From Bacteroidota bacterium (GTDB taxonomy: Bacteria; Bacteroidota; Bacteroidia; Bacteroidales; CAIXZF01), in contig JAKLIX010000004.1 in assembly GCA_022709385.1 (NCBI GenBank), positions 124,001 to 188,000 on the forward strand: a stretch of DNA of 64,000 bases, in the 5' to 3' direction. The translations under genes and the position numbers were made by a program. The notes beneath the pieces were generated by a model that was given only the letters and a program-made list of their open reading frames with translations, did not search any database and was not told where the DNA came from. Positions 43,026 through 52,414 of this stretch are shown in pieces (positions within the stretch are counted from its first letter, which is position 1; each line of letters begins with the position of its first letter).

Positions 43026-43691
43026 ATGTGCGGCAGATTCCAAATCTCAAAATTCGAAGACGATATTCAGATCAGGTTTCATGTAGATGTCGAAAAAGAA
43101 TGGCTCAGGCAGATCTTCAATGCGGCTCCGATGATGCAGCTTCCGGTGATTACGGGTGAAGAGCCGGGCAAACTGAATTTCTTTCGCTGGGGGCTGGTGC
43201 CTTTCTGGGCAAAGGACCCGCGTATCGGGAGTAAAATGATTAATGCACGTGCGGAAACCATCAATGAAAAGCCATCTTTTAGGACTGCCTTCCGGTCAAA
43301 GCGATGTCTTATTCCAGCCAATGGTTTCTATGAATGGAAAAAGGAAGCAGGGAAGAAACTCCCTTACCGCTTTTGTCTTGAAGATGATGCATTGTTTGCT
43401 TTTGCAGGATTATGGGACTGCTGGAAAGATCAGGAAGGAAAACTCCTGCACACCTTCACCATCATTACCACTACGCCCAATGAATTGATGAAACCTGTGC
43501 ATGATCGCATGCCTGTGATCCTTGAACCGGAGATGGAGCAATACTGGCTTGACAAACAAGCTTCTGTACATGATTTACAGGCCTTGCTAAAACCATTTGA
43601 TAACCGGAAAATGAGGGCATACCGTATTTCCGAGCGGGTGAATAATGTACGGAATAACGGAGCCGATCTGCTTATCCCGGTCGACGCCTGA
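43026..43691 (+). CDS. SOS response-associated peptidase (SRAP/HMCES family)
   Basis: This 221-residue protein begins MCGRFQ, which exposes the catalytic Cys2 after Met removal. The other SRAP residues are visible: NARAET near residue 74, the Glu in NGFYEWKK near 105, and the His in MKPVHDRMPVI near 160. Family members crosslink to abasic sites in single-stranded DNA to protect them. No TAnnTTTG box is seen; the 8-bp array occupies the leader. The DnaE/DinB module is 6 kb away on the other strand. Confidence 0.93.
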   Translation: MCGRFQISKFEDDIQIRFHVDVEKEWLRQIFNAAPMMQLPVITGEEPGKLNFFRWGLVPFWAKDPRIGSKMINARAETINEKPSFRTAFRSKRCLIPANGFYEWKKEAGKKLPYRFCLEDDALFAFAGLWDCWKDQEGKLLHTFTIITTTPNELMKPVHDRMPVILEPEMEQYWLDKQASVHDLQALLKPFDNRKMRAYRISERVNNVRNNGADLLIPVDA

Positions 43692-43722
43692 TCGCTGCGT
43701 TTCATTCAGAAATAGCAATTAA

Positions 43723-46700
43723 TTATCTGATTACAAGCACTGTGCCGACCTCCTGGAAGATCTGGTCGAAGGAGCATTCATTGGCGTAGCGGATGACGTA
43801 AAAATACACCCCCGACATCACCACATCACCCTGGTAGGTGCCGTCCCATCCTTCTTCGATGCTGTTGGTTTCATGGATCATTGTACCCCAGCGGTTGAAG
43901 ATTTTCATATTGAAGTAGATGATGTCGGTGCCTTTGACAAGAAAGCGGTCGTTATGTCCGTCGTGGTTTGGACTGAATGAATTCGGTATATAGAAGGTTG
44001 AAATGCCTGGTTTCCCGATTACCAGGGTTGAATCTTTCAGAATGCAATGACCTTTTGACGCGGACAGGATATAGGTTCCAGATTCATAGATCCGGATTAG
44101 TCTTGTAAGTTGTCCGTCAGACCATTCATATCTGTCCGCTTCGATTCCCGCATCGATTTCCAGGTATTCATGACCACATAAGTTCAGCAGATCAGGGAGG
44201 TCCACTTGCTGCATCATACCTACATGGATGCTGTCTCTGGCTTTACACAGGTATTTGCTGACCTCAACCCAGTAAAGGCCGTTGTTCAGGATGGTTTTAG
44301 TCCGGATGGTGTCTCCGGTGTTCCACAGGTAGGATGCCCCTGGATTGCCGGCATTCAGCACGATGGACTGGCCTGGGCAGAGCAGGGTATCGCTGCCGAG
44401 ATCCACCCGTAGGATGATCATTTCGACATGCACTGTATCTCTTCCCCAGCATCCGGATGCGGTAACGGTAACCGAATAGAACCCACTGTCGGATACCAGG
44501 ACAGTCTGGGTGGTATCGCCCGTACTCCAGCTGTATTGGTACCCCAGAAGCCCGGCATCCAGGGTCAGGGTATCTCCCTCGCAGAGGATGTGGTCACCCA
44601 GGAGATTCACCTGGGGAACGGGAAGCACATTGATATAAACGGTGTCGGAACCGGAACAACCACTTTGGGTGACTGTTACACTATAAATGCCGGACTGGTA
44701 TACATTGATTTGCTGGGTCATGGCGCCTGTATTCCAGGAATAGAATGCTCCGGGATTTCCGGCGTTCAATAGGGCAGTTTCCCCCTCGCAAAGGCTCTGG
44801 TCAGGACCCAGATGTACCACGGGAAGGGGTATGAAGGTCACTTTTACGGAATCGCTCAGGGTGCAAGAAGCCTGGGTAACGGATACAATATAGACCTGTG
44901 AAGTGCTAACAGTGATGGACTGGGTACTCTGCCCTGAATTCCACAGGTACTGGTAACCGGTCATGCCTGCATCCAGCGTAACACTCAGCCCGTCGCACAA
45001 CACAATGTCGGGTCCGAGCTCGGGTGGATTCATAAAACTGACCTGAATGGTGTCTTTCCCGGTGCAATAACCATTGTTCACGTTAACCCAGTAAGTGCCG
45101 GGGGTGGTGACGGTGATCTGCTGGGTCGTGGCATTGGTGGACCAGACAAATGTATTCCCGGCATTGCCTGCATCCAGTACCAGGCTGTCTGTCCCGCACA
45201 TCAGGGTGTCGGTGCCAAGGGTGACGGCCGGTGGAGCAAGCACGTGGATCTCTATGTAAGCAGTGTCGGAAACAAAACAGGAGCCGGAGTCGATGGCAAT
45301 GCATGCAACCTGGTATATACCGGGTAAGCTAAAGGTATGTACCGGGTTTTCAAGACTGGAACCAGGCGATCCGTCATCGAAGTTCCACAGATACTCTACC
45401 GCATTCGTACTGTTGTTCACGAAACTGGCACTGAAAGGGGCGCAGCCGCTGGTGCCCGGGTTAACTCCGATATCGGCGGTAGGCCCGGAAAGCTGAAAAT
45501 CAATTTTAAAGACGGCAAGATCCCATCCTACGGTGGAGTAGGTGGCGTAAGCACCCGGAGTTGTAGGGAAATTGGCGGCTCCTTCACAAACTGCTTCGTA
45601 AATGATGCCGTTTTTATCGAAGCGGCTGGTACCTCCGTCCACATGCTCCCAGCCCTGGGTCCCATAGAAAGTGGCATAGAGCATCTCTTCGGCATCCTTT
45701 TTCAGCACGATCAGGTAGAAATCCTGACCGTCGGTGGTAGCCTGAACCGCATCCGGGCTGACCGGGAAACCCTGGGTATCACCCCAGCCGGCAGCATAAA
45801 CATTCTGGCAGTAGTCCACCAGGAAGGCAGTGGGTCTGAGTTTGCCCTGCTGCGTACCATTCCCGAATACGGTTGAATAAATGACCCCGTTCAGGGTCTG
45901 GTCCAGTTTCACGATGAACTGGTGGCTTCCGGGATTTCCGTAACAGGGAGGAGTTACAGGTATGGTACCGCCTGTTTGGCCATATATGTAAACATTGTTC
46001 TCCTCATCCATCTGGATGAAAAAGATCTCGTCAAAATCCGGAGTACCAAAATAGGAGCAGGCGATCATCGATGTCATGTCAGGCATAAAAATACACATGA
46101 ATCCGTCATGACTTCCTCCCTGGTATTCAGGGTGAAGCACCCAGGGTGTGGTCGGAAAATTGGTGCTTTGGGTTCCTCCTGCGACATACACCATGTCCAC
46201 GATGTTCAGTTTCAATCCGTAAGCGGCATCGTCGCCCGATCCGCCCAGGTAAGTCGACCAGATAAGCTGGGTCAGCGTGCTGTCGAGTTTAAACACCACT
46301 CCGTCCTGATTCCCGTTGTGTGTCTGGTCAAAGGCCCCGGTTGTGGTCGGGAAGTTGGTGGAAGAGGAGAAACTTGCCACACAGGGATTCCCCTGGGAAT
46401 CAAGGATTACCTCTCCACGGTAGGTGTCTCCATAATTGATATATAATTCATTTTGCCCGTCACTGGCATTGCCGCCGATAAAGGTGGATCCGATAAGTGC
46501 CGTCCCTGAATAATTCAGACGGGTTAATACAATATCATACTGACCGCTTTTTACAGTCTGGAAACAACCGGCTACAACCGGGTAATTGGTTGATTGGGTG
46601 GAACCGTAAATAAACAGTTCCTGGTTGGCGTTGGTGACGAGGCTGTGGGCATAATCTTCTGACGATCCTCCAACATAGGTGGCCCAGATCAGGCTGGTAC

Positions 46701-47658
46701 CATCTGGTGAGAACTTGCTGATGGCAATATCGACTGCACCGGCATGCATGGTCTGAAACGCGCCTGTGGTGACAGGATAGCCCTGCCCAAAGCTTCTTCC
46801 ACCAGTGTAGATGTAACCCAGGTCATCATATGTGGCTGAATGACCATAGGTGCTGCTGCCCATGCTTCCGGCGTAGGTTGATGCCACTACCACCGGGTCG
46901 ATTACCAGGGGAAGTTCCCTGTTGTATCCCGAGGGGAAAGATAATGATACATAAGACCCATTGAGGATGTAACGGCAGGGAACGGTCAGGGTGTCTGCAC
47001 CCTGCAGCTGGTATGCAAATGGCTGCTGTTCAATTACATCATTTACAGTCGTGCGCAGTATCAGCCTTCCTTCTTCTATCAGCATGGCATCGGTGCCCTC
47101 ATACCATACCCTGATCTGATCCGGATCGGCTCCGGCCGCTACCAGGTATTCGTATTTCAGGTGCAGTGGATTGCCTCTGACCACCATGTCAATGCCGGGA
47201 TATAAGCCGCGGTAAGTAATCTCCCTGTATAGTTTCACATCGGAAGCCCAATGCGAGGGATCATTCCCTATAAAATAATTATGGTATTCTTTAAAAGTCT
47301 GGCTTCCAGATACCGTAGTGTTTTCTGATGCACCCGCAAAATGCATCCGGAATGCATGGCTGGTAACGGCAAAGTCAACTGGTTTCTCATTTTCATGCGC
47401 ATTCCCGCAAGTCCCGGGGTGGTGGCAGTGACCCAGCACATGGGGATCCACCAGCAAATAAGTGAGGCGGTGTTTCTCAAGAAAAAGGGTGCCCATCGGA
47501 ATGCCAGCCCTGAATAATACCTGCGGTTCCCATTGCCCCTTGTTTTCAATGAAGCGGATACCCGGGCTGAGAGGTTTAACTTTGGTGTAGGATATTCCGC
47601 TCGCTGTCATAAACGGTAAAAGGATTGACAGTACGGTCAGGATTATAAATCTTTTCAT
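43723..47658 (-). CDS. Large SBBP/PKD adhesin-like protein with gliding-type C-terminal domain
   Basis: This 1311-residue protein has a signal peptide (MKRFIILTVLSILLPFMTAS). Residues 30-260 resemble the DUF7948-type domain that precedes SBBP repeats (PGIRFIENKGQWEPQVLFRA). Residues 262-720 are SBBP propeller repeats (for example SLIWATYVGGSSEDYAHSLV). A PKD domain follows near 735-815 (EYLWNFDDGSPGSSLENPVH). Six repeats of about 65 residues come next, each with LG.D..LC.G....LDAG...Y.W.TG and a second Cys. The end is a CHU_C/gliding-motility C-terminal domain (FYIPNSFSPNHDGHNDRFLV, FNRWGTMIHETN). It should be a T9SS-secreted surface protein. The start at 47658 is 19 bp after a -7 box. Confidence 0.9.
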   Translation of the reverse strand: MKRFIILTVLSILLPFMTASGISYTKVKPLSPGIRFIENKGQWEPQVLFRAGIPMGTLFLEKHRLTYLLVDPHVLGHCHHPGTCGNAHENEKPVDFAVTSHAFRMHFAGASENTTVSGSQTFKEYHNYFIGNDPSHWASDVKLYREITYRGLYPGIDMVVRGNPLHLKYEYLVAAGADPDQIRVWYEGTDAMLIEEGRLILRTTVNDVIEQQPFAYQLQGADTLTVPCRYILNGSYVSLSFPSGYNRELPLVIDPVVVASTYAGSMGSSTYGHSATYDDLGYIYTGGRSFGQGYPVTTGAFQTMHAGAVDIAISKFSPDGTSLIWATYVGGSSEDYAHSLVTNANQELFIYGSTQSTNYPVVAGCFQTVKSGQYDIVLTRLNYSGTALIGSTFIGGNASDGQNELYINYGDTYRGEVILDSQGNPCVASFSSSTNFPTTTGAFDQTHNGNQDGVVFKLDSTLTQLIWSTYLGGSGDDAAYGLKLNIVDMVYVAGGTQSTNFPTTPWVLHPEYQGGSHDGFMCIFMPDMTSMIACSYFGTPDFDEIFFIQMDEENNVYIYGQTGGTIPVTPPCYGNPGSHQFIVKLDQTLNGVIYSTVFGNGTQQGKLRPTAFLVDYCQNVYAAGWGDTQGFPVSPDAVQATTDGQDFYLIVLKKDAEEMLYATFYGTQGWEHVDGGTSRFDKNGIIYEAVCEGAANFPTTPGAYATYSTVGWDLAVFKIDFQLSGPTADIGVNPGTSGCAPFSASFVNNSTNAVEYLWNFDDGSPGSSLENPVHTFSLPGIYQVACIAIDSGSCFVSDTAYIEIHVLAPPAVTLGTDTLMCGTDSLVLDAGNAGNTFVWSTNATTQQITVTTPGTYWVNVNNGYCTGKDTIQVSFMNPPELGPDIVLCDGLSVTLDAGMTGYQYLWNSGQSTQSITVSTSQVYIVSVTQASCTLSDSVKVTFIPLPVVHLGPDQSLCEGETALLNAGNPGAFYSWNTGAMTQQINVYQSGIYSVTVTQSGCSGSDTVYINVLPVPQVNLLGDHILCEGDTLTLDAGLLGYQYSWSTGDTTQTVLVSDSGFYSVTVTASGCWGRDTVHVEMIILRVDLGSDTLLCPGQSIVLNAGNPGASYLWNTGDTIRTKTILNNGLYWVEVSKYLCKARDSIHVGMMQQVDLPDLLNLCGHEYLEIDAGIEADRYEWSDGQLTRLIRIYESGTYILSASKGHCILKDSTLVIGKPGISTFYIPNSFSPNHDGHNDRFLVKGTDIIYFNMKIFNRWGTMIHETNSIEEGWDGTYQGDVVMSGVYFYVIRYANECSFDQIFQEVGTVLVIR

Positions 47659-47677
47659 CGGAAAAGAATAGGTAAGA

Positions 47678-47685
47678 CAAATATA
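47678..47685 (-). promoter_or_regulatory. -7 box for the large SBBP/PKD protein
   Basis: CAAATATA on the plus strand reads TATATTTG on the minus strand, 19 bp before the start codon, matching TAnnTTTG. Confidence 0.5.
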
Positions 47686-47751
47686 GGAAAATCTTTTCAG
47701 GAAGACTGCCAAAAGCAGGTTTTGGTTGTATCCTGAAGGTTTCCCCGCTTC

Positions 47752-47913
47752 TTATGAGTGACCTTTGACCACCATCTTCATGATTTTGTAATTCAGGACA
47801 AAGAATCTGAAAATCTGATACATGATACAGGTTCTCCAGAATCTTGTCATCCGTGTCGGAACGGGCGGATAGTATTCGTCTTTGTAAGCCCTGATTTCAT
47901 TGTTTGTGCTCAT
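47752..47913 (-). CDS. Small basic protein linked to the SQR-like flavoprotein
   Basis: A 53-codon frame begins at the ATG at 47913 (MSTNNEIRAYKDEYYPPVPT), continues with RMTRFWRTCIMYQIFRFF, and ends LNYKIMKMVVKGHS at a TAA at 47752. It lies 23 bp downstream of the flavoprotein gene on the same strand. It is rich in Arg, Lys, Tyr and Phe with one central hydrophobic segment that could sit at a membrane. Spacing and coherent composition argue for a real gene; the family is not recognised. It may help anchor or assemble the flavoprotein (inference). Confidence 0.6.
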   Translation of the reverse strand: MSTNNEIRAYKDEYYPPVPTRMTRFWRTCIMYQIFRFFVLNYKIMKMVVKGHS

Positions 47914-47936
47914 GGTTTACAGCTTGAGTTGTTTGA

Positions 47937-49394
47937 TTATTCAGGCAGCAGATACCAGAAAGGATATCCTTTGGCTTTATGGATGAACATATAATGGAGA
48001 AATAGTTTAATCCAGTGACCGGCCAGACCGATTTCTCCGACGGTTGCACGGATATCCCTGCCCCAGGCAGGATATTTTTCCCAATCCTGCACGATAGGTG
48101 ATACGGTCATGGTGGCTGCCTTTCCGTGTTTTATTCCGTAACCGGCCGAAACAATACATGCTGCCGCCATACTGGCCATGCTGGCCTTGTGCCTGTACAC
48201 CGGGTGGTTGTATTTGATTTTCTCGGCAATATTAAGGGCAATTACTTTTCCGATTACCCCTGAAGGCATTCCTGTCCTGGGTGGGGAGGGAAACAGCGGA
48301 TTCCCGTTGGCTGTTTTCATCGGTTTTGACATGGCGTGAGGCGGAGCGAAGGCAATGCCTGCCGCAAAGATGTTTTTATAGATGGGGTGATCGTAGGTTG
48401 ACGGCCAGTCAGAGGCTTTCCACTGTTCAAAGGGTTTGTCGGTGTAATCGGCATCCACTGTCATAAATCCGTTGGGCCGGAATAAGACAGAGGTAATGTC
48501 ATTCCCCTGTTTGTCGAAGGCAGTCATCCCTGCACCTGCAAAAGCGGGAATCAGCATGGCGAAATCAAAATCCTGAGTAAGATATTCTCCTGCCAGGGTC
48601 TCGTAATGAACACGTCCAGCCTCAACCTTGTATACACCGGCCCGCTTGATCCAGCGGATGCGATATTCTGACAGGATGCTTTCGGCAAATACCTTTGTCG
48701 GTGTAATGTATCCGCCACGCTTGACAAACGCACCGCCCATTCCGAAATCACCCAGTTCATATTCATTAGTAATCCATATGATATCAGCCAAGTTTTCAAG
48801 ACCGCGCTTCCTGATTTCAAAGGCAACATTGAGGGCGTATTCGAAAGCGGCTCCCTGGCATGTGGCCAGGGCATGCCCTGTTCCTATCAGAAAAGTCTGA
48901 CGGAATCCACTGGTCATCCTGTCAAGGGACTCCTGCAGTTTTTTCCATGCCTGTGCAGCATGGTCGTAAGAACAGATACTGACTGTGTGGTGTTTCGGAC
49001 CGAGTCCTTCGGTCGCTTCAAAATTGAGTTTCGGGCCTGTGGCATTCACCAGGTAGTCATAGGAAAGCTGCTCTGTCTGCCCCTGTTTTTCGCCAGAAAC
49101 ATATGAGATGCTTACATACGCCTTTTCGTGGGATTCATCCCCTTCGGGATGGATGGAAACCGCCCTGGCCTGCTTGTAAACAATCCCCCAGCGCTTATAA
49201 ACTTTGTCCAGCCTGAACCTGACCTGGTCTATGGTCATTTGCCCGATACCAACCCAGATATTCGATGGAATCCATTGGTAGTGGCTGTTCGGTGATACCA
49301 TCACCACCTCATGACTGCGACCAAGTTTCCGTTTCAGAAATGCTGCAGCGGTATGGCCGGAAATTCCCGCTCCAAGAACAACAACTGTTGCCAT
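47937..49394 (-). CDS. Sulfide:quinone oxidoreductase-like FAD flavoprotein
   Basis: This 485-residue protein begins MATVVVLGAGISGHTAAAFL, a GxGxxG FAD-binding start. DYLVNATGPKLNFEATEG near residue 120 and GTGHALATCQGAAFEYALN near 175 are SQR-like; the latter contains a Cys at the position of one redox Cys of SQR. YKNIFAAGIAFAPPHAMSKP near 360 is the second FAD contact. The C-terminal region (GLAGHWIKLFLHYMFIHKAK) is amphipathic, as in SQRs that dip into the membrane. Whether the second redox Cys is kept is not clear. Sulfide oxidation is a reasonable but unproven role; a type II NADH dehydrogenase-like role is the alternative. Confidence 0.82.
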   Translation of the reverse strand: MATVVVLGAGISGHTAAAFLKRKLGRSHEVVMVSPNSHYQWIPSNIWVGIGQMTIDQVRFRLDKVYKRWGIVYKQARAVSIHPEGDESHEKAYVSISYVSGEKQGQTEQLSYDYLVNATGPKLNFEATEGLGPKHHTVSICSYDHAAQAWKKLQESLDRMTSGFRQTFLIGTGHALATCQGAAFEYALNVAFEIRKRGLENLADIIWITNEYELGDFGMGGAFVKRGGYITPTKVFAESILSEYRIRWIKRAGVYKVEAGRVHYETLAGEYLTQDFDFAMLIPAFAGAGMTAFDKQGNDITSVLFRPNGFMTVDADYTDKPFEQWKASDWPSTYDHPIYKNIFAAGIAFAPPHAMSKPMKTANGNPLFPSPPRTGMPSGVIGKVIALNIAEKIKYNHPVYRHKASMASMAAACIVSAGYGIKHGKAATMTVSPIVQDWEKYPAWGRDIRATVGEIGLAGHWIKLFLHYMFIHKAKGYPFWYLLPE

Positions 49395-49422
49395 ATTAAA
49401 ATGATGTTTTTCCCTTTCCGGA

Positions 49423-49430
49423 CAAACCTA
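49423..49430 (-). promoter_or_regulatory. -7 box for the SQR-like operon
   Basis: CAAACCTA on the plus strand reads TAGGTTTG on the minus strand, 28 bp before the flavoprotein ATG at 49394. Confidence 0.45.
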
Positions 49431-49471
49431 CAAAAAACTCTCAATACTTGTCGTGCGGTTTGTTCATTTCC

Positions 49472-52414
49472 CTAATCCCTTCTGGGATCCTTTTTCAGCG
49501 GCAGCCTGGCCATCTTCAGCACATGGATGCTGGGAAAACCAAATTCTTCCACGACCTGACCCAGGATGAGGTACATGCCCTGCCCCCGGAAAGGGTATTG
49601 CTTAAGGGAATCGGGGAAGTGTACCGTGTCGAAAAATATCCCCTGATGGTCGAGGAAGGCCGCAAAATGCATCCATTCTTTCCGGATGGTCCGTACATAT
49701 TTGATTGTCACCAGGTTGCCTATCATTCTGACGTTCTGCCCGATGTGTTTCTTCATATCAGATGCGGTGATCTCCCCCCTGAATGGTGTCATCAGCATGT
49801 CAAACCAGCTCATGCTCACCGGGAAACCGATCAGTTCAATCTCATCGTAGGCATCTTCCAGCGGGTCATACTCCAAAACCGGGAGGGTGAAGCTTTTATG
49901 CTGTGGTTCAAACAACTGCCCTGCCTGATGAAACACCGCTTCAGGTTTGTTTACCAGGCAGGCATTCCACATCAGTTCTGTTTTGCGCTTGCCGGTGAAA
50001 CTGAAACAACCCGCCCTGATCAGCAGCAACAATTGTTCTTTTTCAGGGTTGATGCGCCGGGTGAAATCTTCCAGCCCGAGGTAAGGCCCGTTCATCAGCC
50101 TTTCCTTCTCAATTTGTTTGCCCAGGTTTGTTTCCAGATTGGCCAGGTGGATGAATCCGATAAAGATGTCGGTTCCCCGGATGGAGGTCAGGTAGTGGCT
50201 GTTGTTGACACAGGGAAGCCGGACGTTGCCCCCGCATCGCCTGGCTTCGTTGAAATATACCCAGCCGGGGTAAAAACCTCCGAAATTGTTGATTACCGCC
50301 ACCATAAACTCCAGCGGATAATGGGCCTTCAGCCAGAGACTCTGAAAACTTTCGATGGCGTAGGAAGCCGAATGGGCTTTGGAAAAGGAATAACCGGCAA
50401 AAGACTCGATTTGCCGCCATACTTCTTTGGTGAGGTCGTCGGGATAACCGAAAGCCTTGCAGTTGCTGAAGAATTTCTCCACAATGCGGTCAAACTCCCT
50501 GCGCGATCGATGTTTCCCGCTCATGGCCCTGCGGAGGACATCGGCATCGGCCAGGTCCAGCCCGGCAAAATGATGACATACCTTCAGTACATCTTCCTGG
50601 TACACCATTACCCCATAGGTTTCACGCAGTTGTTCCTCCATCACGGGATGCAGGTGGCGGAACTTTCCGGGATGATGGAAACGGTAAATGTATTCCCGCA
50701 TCATACCCGACCTGGCCACACCCGGCCTGATGATGGAACTGGCGGCCACCAGGCTGAGGTAATTGTCGCAGCGCAGCTTGTTGAGCAGGCCCCGCATGGC
50801 CGGACTCTCGATATAAAAACAACCGTTGGTCTCGGCACGTTTCAGCTGGTCTTTTACTTTCGCATCTTCTTTGAACAGCCGTACCTGATGAACATCAACG
50901 GAAATGCCCCTGTTTGCGCGGATGAGGTCGGCGCTTTCCCGGATATGCCCGATACCCCGCTGGCTGAGTATGTCAAGCTTTTCGAATCCGATCTCTTCCG
51001 CTATATACATATCCCATTGTGTGGTCGGAAATCCTTTGGGCGGAAGATCCAGGGCAGTAAAGGCCGTGATCGGCTCTTCCGAAATCAGAATCCCTCCCGC
51101 ATGGATGCTCCTGAGGTTAGGAAAATCCTGCAGTTCCAGGCCGAGTGTCTTGATCCTGCCTGCAATGTTGTTCGCATTGGTCGGCTTGTCGGGGTGTTTT
51201 AACAGGTCATCGATCTCTTCTTTCGGAAGTCCGTGTACCTTTCCTAATTCACGGATAATGGACTTACCCTTAAAGGTGGAGGTGGCTCCGAGCAGAGCCG
51301 TGTGTTGCCGGCCATACCGCTTGAAAATATAATCCTGGACTTCTTCCCGGTCTTTCCATGAGTAATCGATGTCGAAATCGGGCGGACTGCTTCGCCTGGG
51401 ATTGATGAAGCGCTCGAAGTACAGGTCGAGTTCAATGGGATCCACATCGGTGATGCGCAGGCAGTAAGCAATGATGCTGTTGGCGCCGCTGCCCCTGCCC
51501 ACATGATGGAAGCCCCGGCTCATCGAATACCTGATGATGTCCCAGGTAATCAGGAAATAAGCCGAGAACCCAAGCTGGTCGATGATGCCGAGTTCATGCT
51601 GCACCCGGCGGCCCGCTTCCGCATGACCCCGCCCGTAACGGTATTCCAGCCCGTCAAGGGCCAGCTTCTCCAGTAAAACCTTGTCGTCGTAACGGCTGCC
51701 GGTGAAGGTTTTCTTGTTTTTTACCGTACGGAAGTCGATGTCAACACTGCATTCCGCCAGCAAACGCTCCGTGTTCGACAGGATGACGGGGTAGGAGGCA
51801 AAGGCTTCTCTCAGCCCGGCAGCAGTGGTCATCACATCCAGGGGAGACGCAGCCTGGCCCGGACTGAGCTTGCTCAGCAGGGTGTTGTTGTCGATAGCCC
51901 TCAGGTTCAGATGGAGGTCGTATTCCCGCCGATTACCCATGCAAACCGGTTGTCTGACCAGCAGTTTGGAGGGATATTTTTGCCATCGCAGCGATATCAG
52001 ACGGTTCGCCTCGTCGGGACGGATGCCGCAGTATTCGTTCTCCAGCAGTTTGTTGATCGGTTTTGAGCCCAGGGGATAAATAATGTATACCTGATGAAAT
52101 ACGGGTGCTTCGGGCGGATAGTCGGTGGCAGCCAGGTTATGGCGGGTGATAAATTCGTTTATCTCACGTAATCCATTGTTATTCAGTGCAATAAGCGTAT
52201 ACAGCTGCTGGTTGCCGTTGCGGATGTCAGCGCCTGCAATGGGGGTGATCTTCCTTTCCCTGCATTCGCGGATAAAATCCATCATTCCCATGGTATTGTT
52301 GATGTCGGTCAATGCCAGTGCACCGAAACCACTGGCCGAAGCTTCCTCAACCAGGCGTTCCACCGGCATGGTCCCGTATCGCAGGCTGTAATATGAGTGA
52401 CCCAGCAACATCAT
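49472..52414 (-). CDS. DnaE-type DNA polymerase III alpha subunit (error-prone class)
   Basis: This 980-residue protein is shorter than replicative DnaE (about 1160) and resembles DnaE2-type polymerases in size and context. The PHP domain begins the protein (MPVERLVEEASASGFGALAL). The palm has PDFDIDYSW near residue 347, which supplies two catalytic Asp residues, and the third falls in FEKLDILSQRGIGH near 479. The helix-hairpin-helix and OB regions follow (ESFAGYSFSKAHSASYAIES near 660). Its ATG overlaps the dinB stop (ATGA). Being coupled to dinB and a LexA-like gene, it is probably a damage-induced translesion enzyme rather than the main replicase. Confidence 0.9.
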   Translation of the reverse strand: MMLLGHSYYSLRYGTMPVERLVEEASASGFGALALTDINNTMGMMDFIRECRERKITPIAGADIRNGNQQLYTLIALNNNGLREINEFITRHNLAATDYPPEAPVFHQVYIIYPLGSKPINKLLENEYCGIRPDEANRLISLRWQKYPSKLLVRQPVCMGNRREYDLHLNLRAIDNNTLLSKLSPGQAASPLDVMTTAAGLREAFASYPVILSNTERLLAECSVDIDFRTVKNKKTFTGSRYDDKVLLEKLALDGLEYRYGRGHAEAGRRVQHELGIIDQLGFSAYFLITWDIIRYSMSRGFHHVGRGSGANSIIAYCLRITDVDPIELDLYFERFINPRRSSPPDFDIDYSWKDREEVQDYIFKRYGRQHTALLGATSTFKGKSIIRELGKVHGLPKEEIDDLLKHPDKPTNANNIAGRIKTLGLELQDFPNLRSIHAGGILISEEPITAFTALDLPPKGFPTTQWDMYIAEEIGFEKLDILSQRGIGHIRESADLIRANRGISVDVHQVRLFKEDAKVKDQLKRAETNGCFYIESPAMRGLLNKLRCDNYLSLVAASSIIRPGVARSGMMREYIYRFHHPGKFRHLHPVMEEQLRETYGVMVYQEDVLKVCHHFAGLDLADADVLRRAMSGKHRSRREFDRIVEKFFSNCKAFGYPDDLTKEVWRQIESFAGYSFSKAHSASYAIESFQSLWLKAHYPLEFMVAVINNFGGFYPGWVYFNEARRCGGNVRLPCVNNSHYLTSIRGTDIFIGFIHLANLETNLGKQIEKERLMNGPYLGLEDFTRRINPEKEQLLLLIRAGCFSFTGKRKTELMWNACLVNKPEAVFHQAGQLFEPQHKSFTLPVLEYDPLEDAYDEIELIGFPVSMSWFDMLMTPFRGEITASDMKKHIGQNVRMIGNLVTIKYVRTIRKEWMHFAAFLDHQGIFFDTVHFPDSLKQYPFRGQGMYLILGQVVEEFGFPSIHVLKMARLPLKKDPRRD

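Noticed and set aside
49448..51202. 584-codon plus-strand frame opposite the DnaE-type gene
   Set aside because: The polymerase on the minus strand has complete family motifs. The opposite frame has no domain and is the shadow of codon bias.
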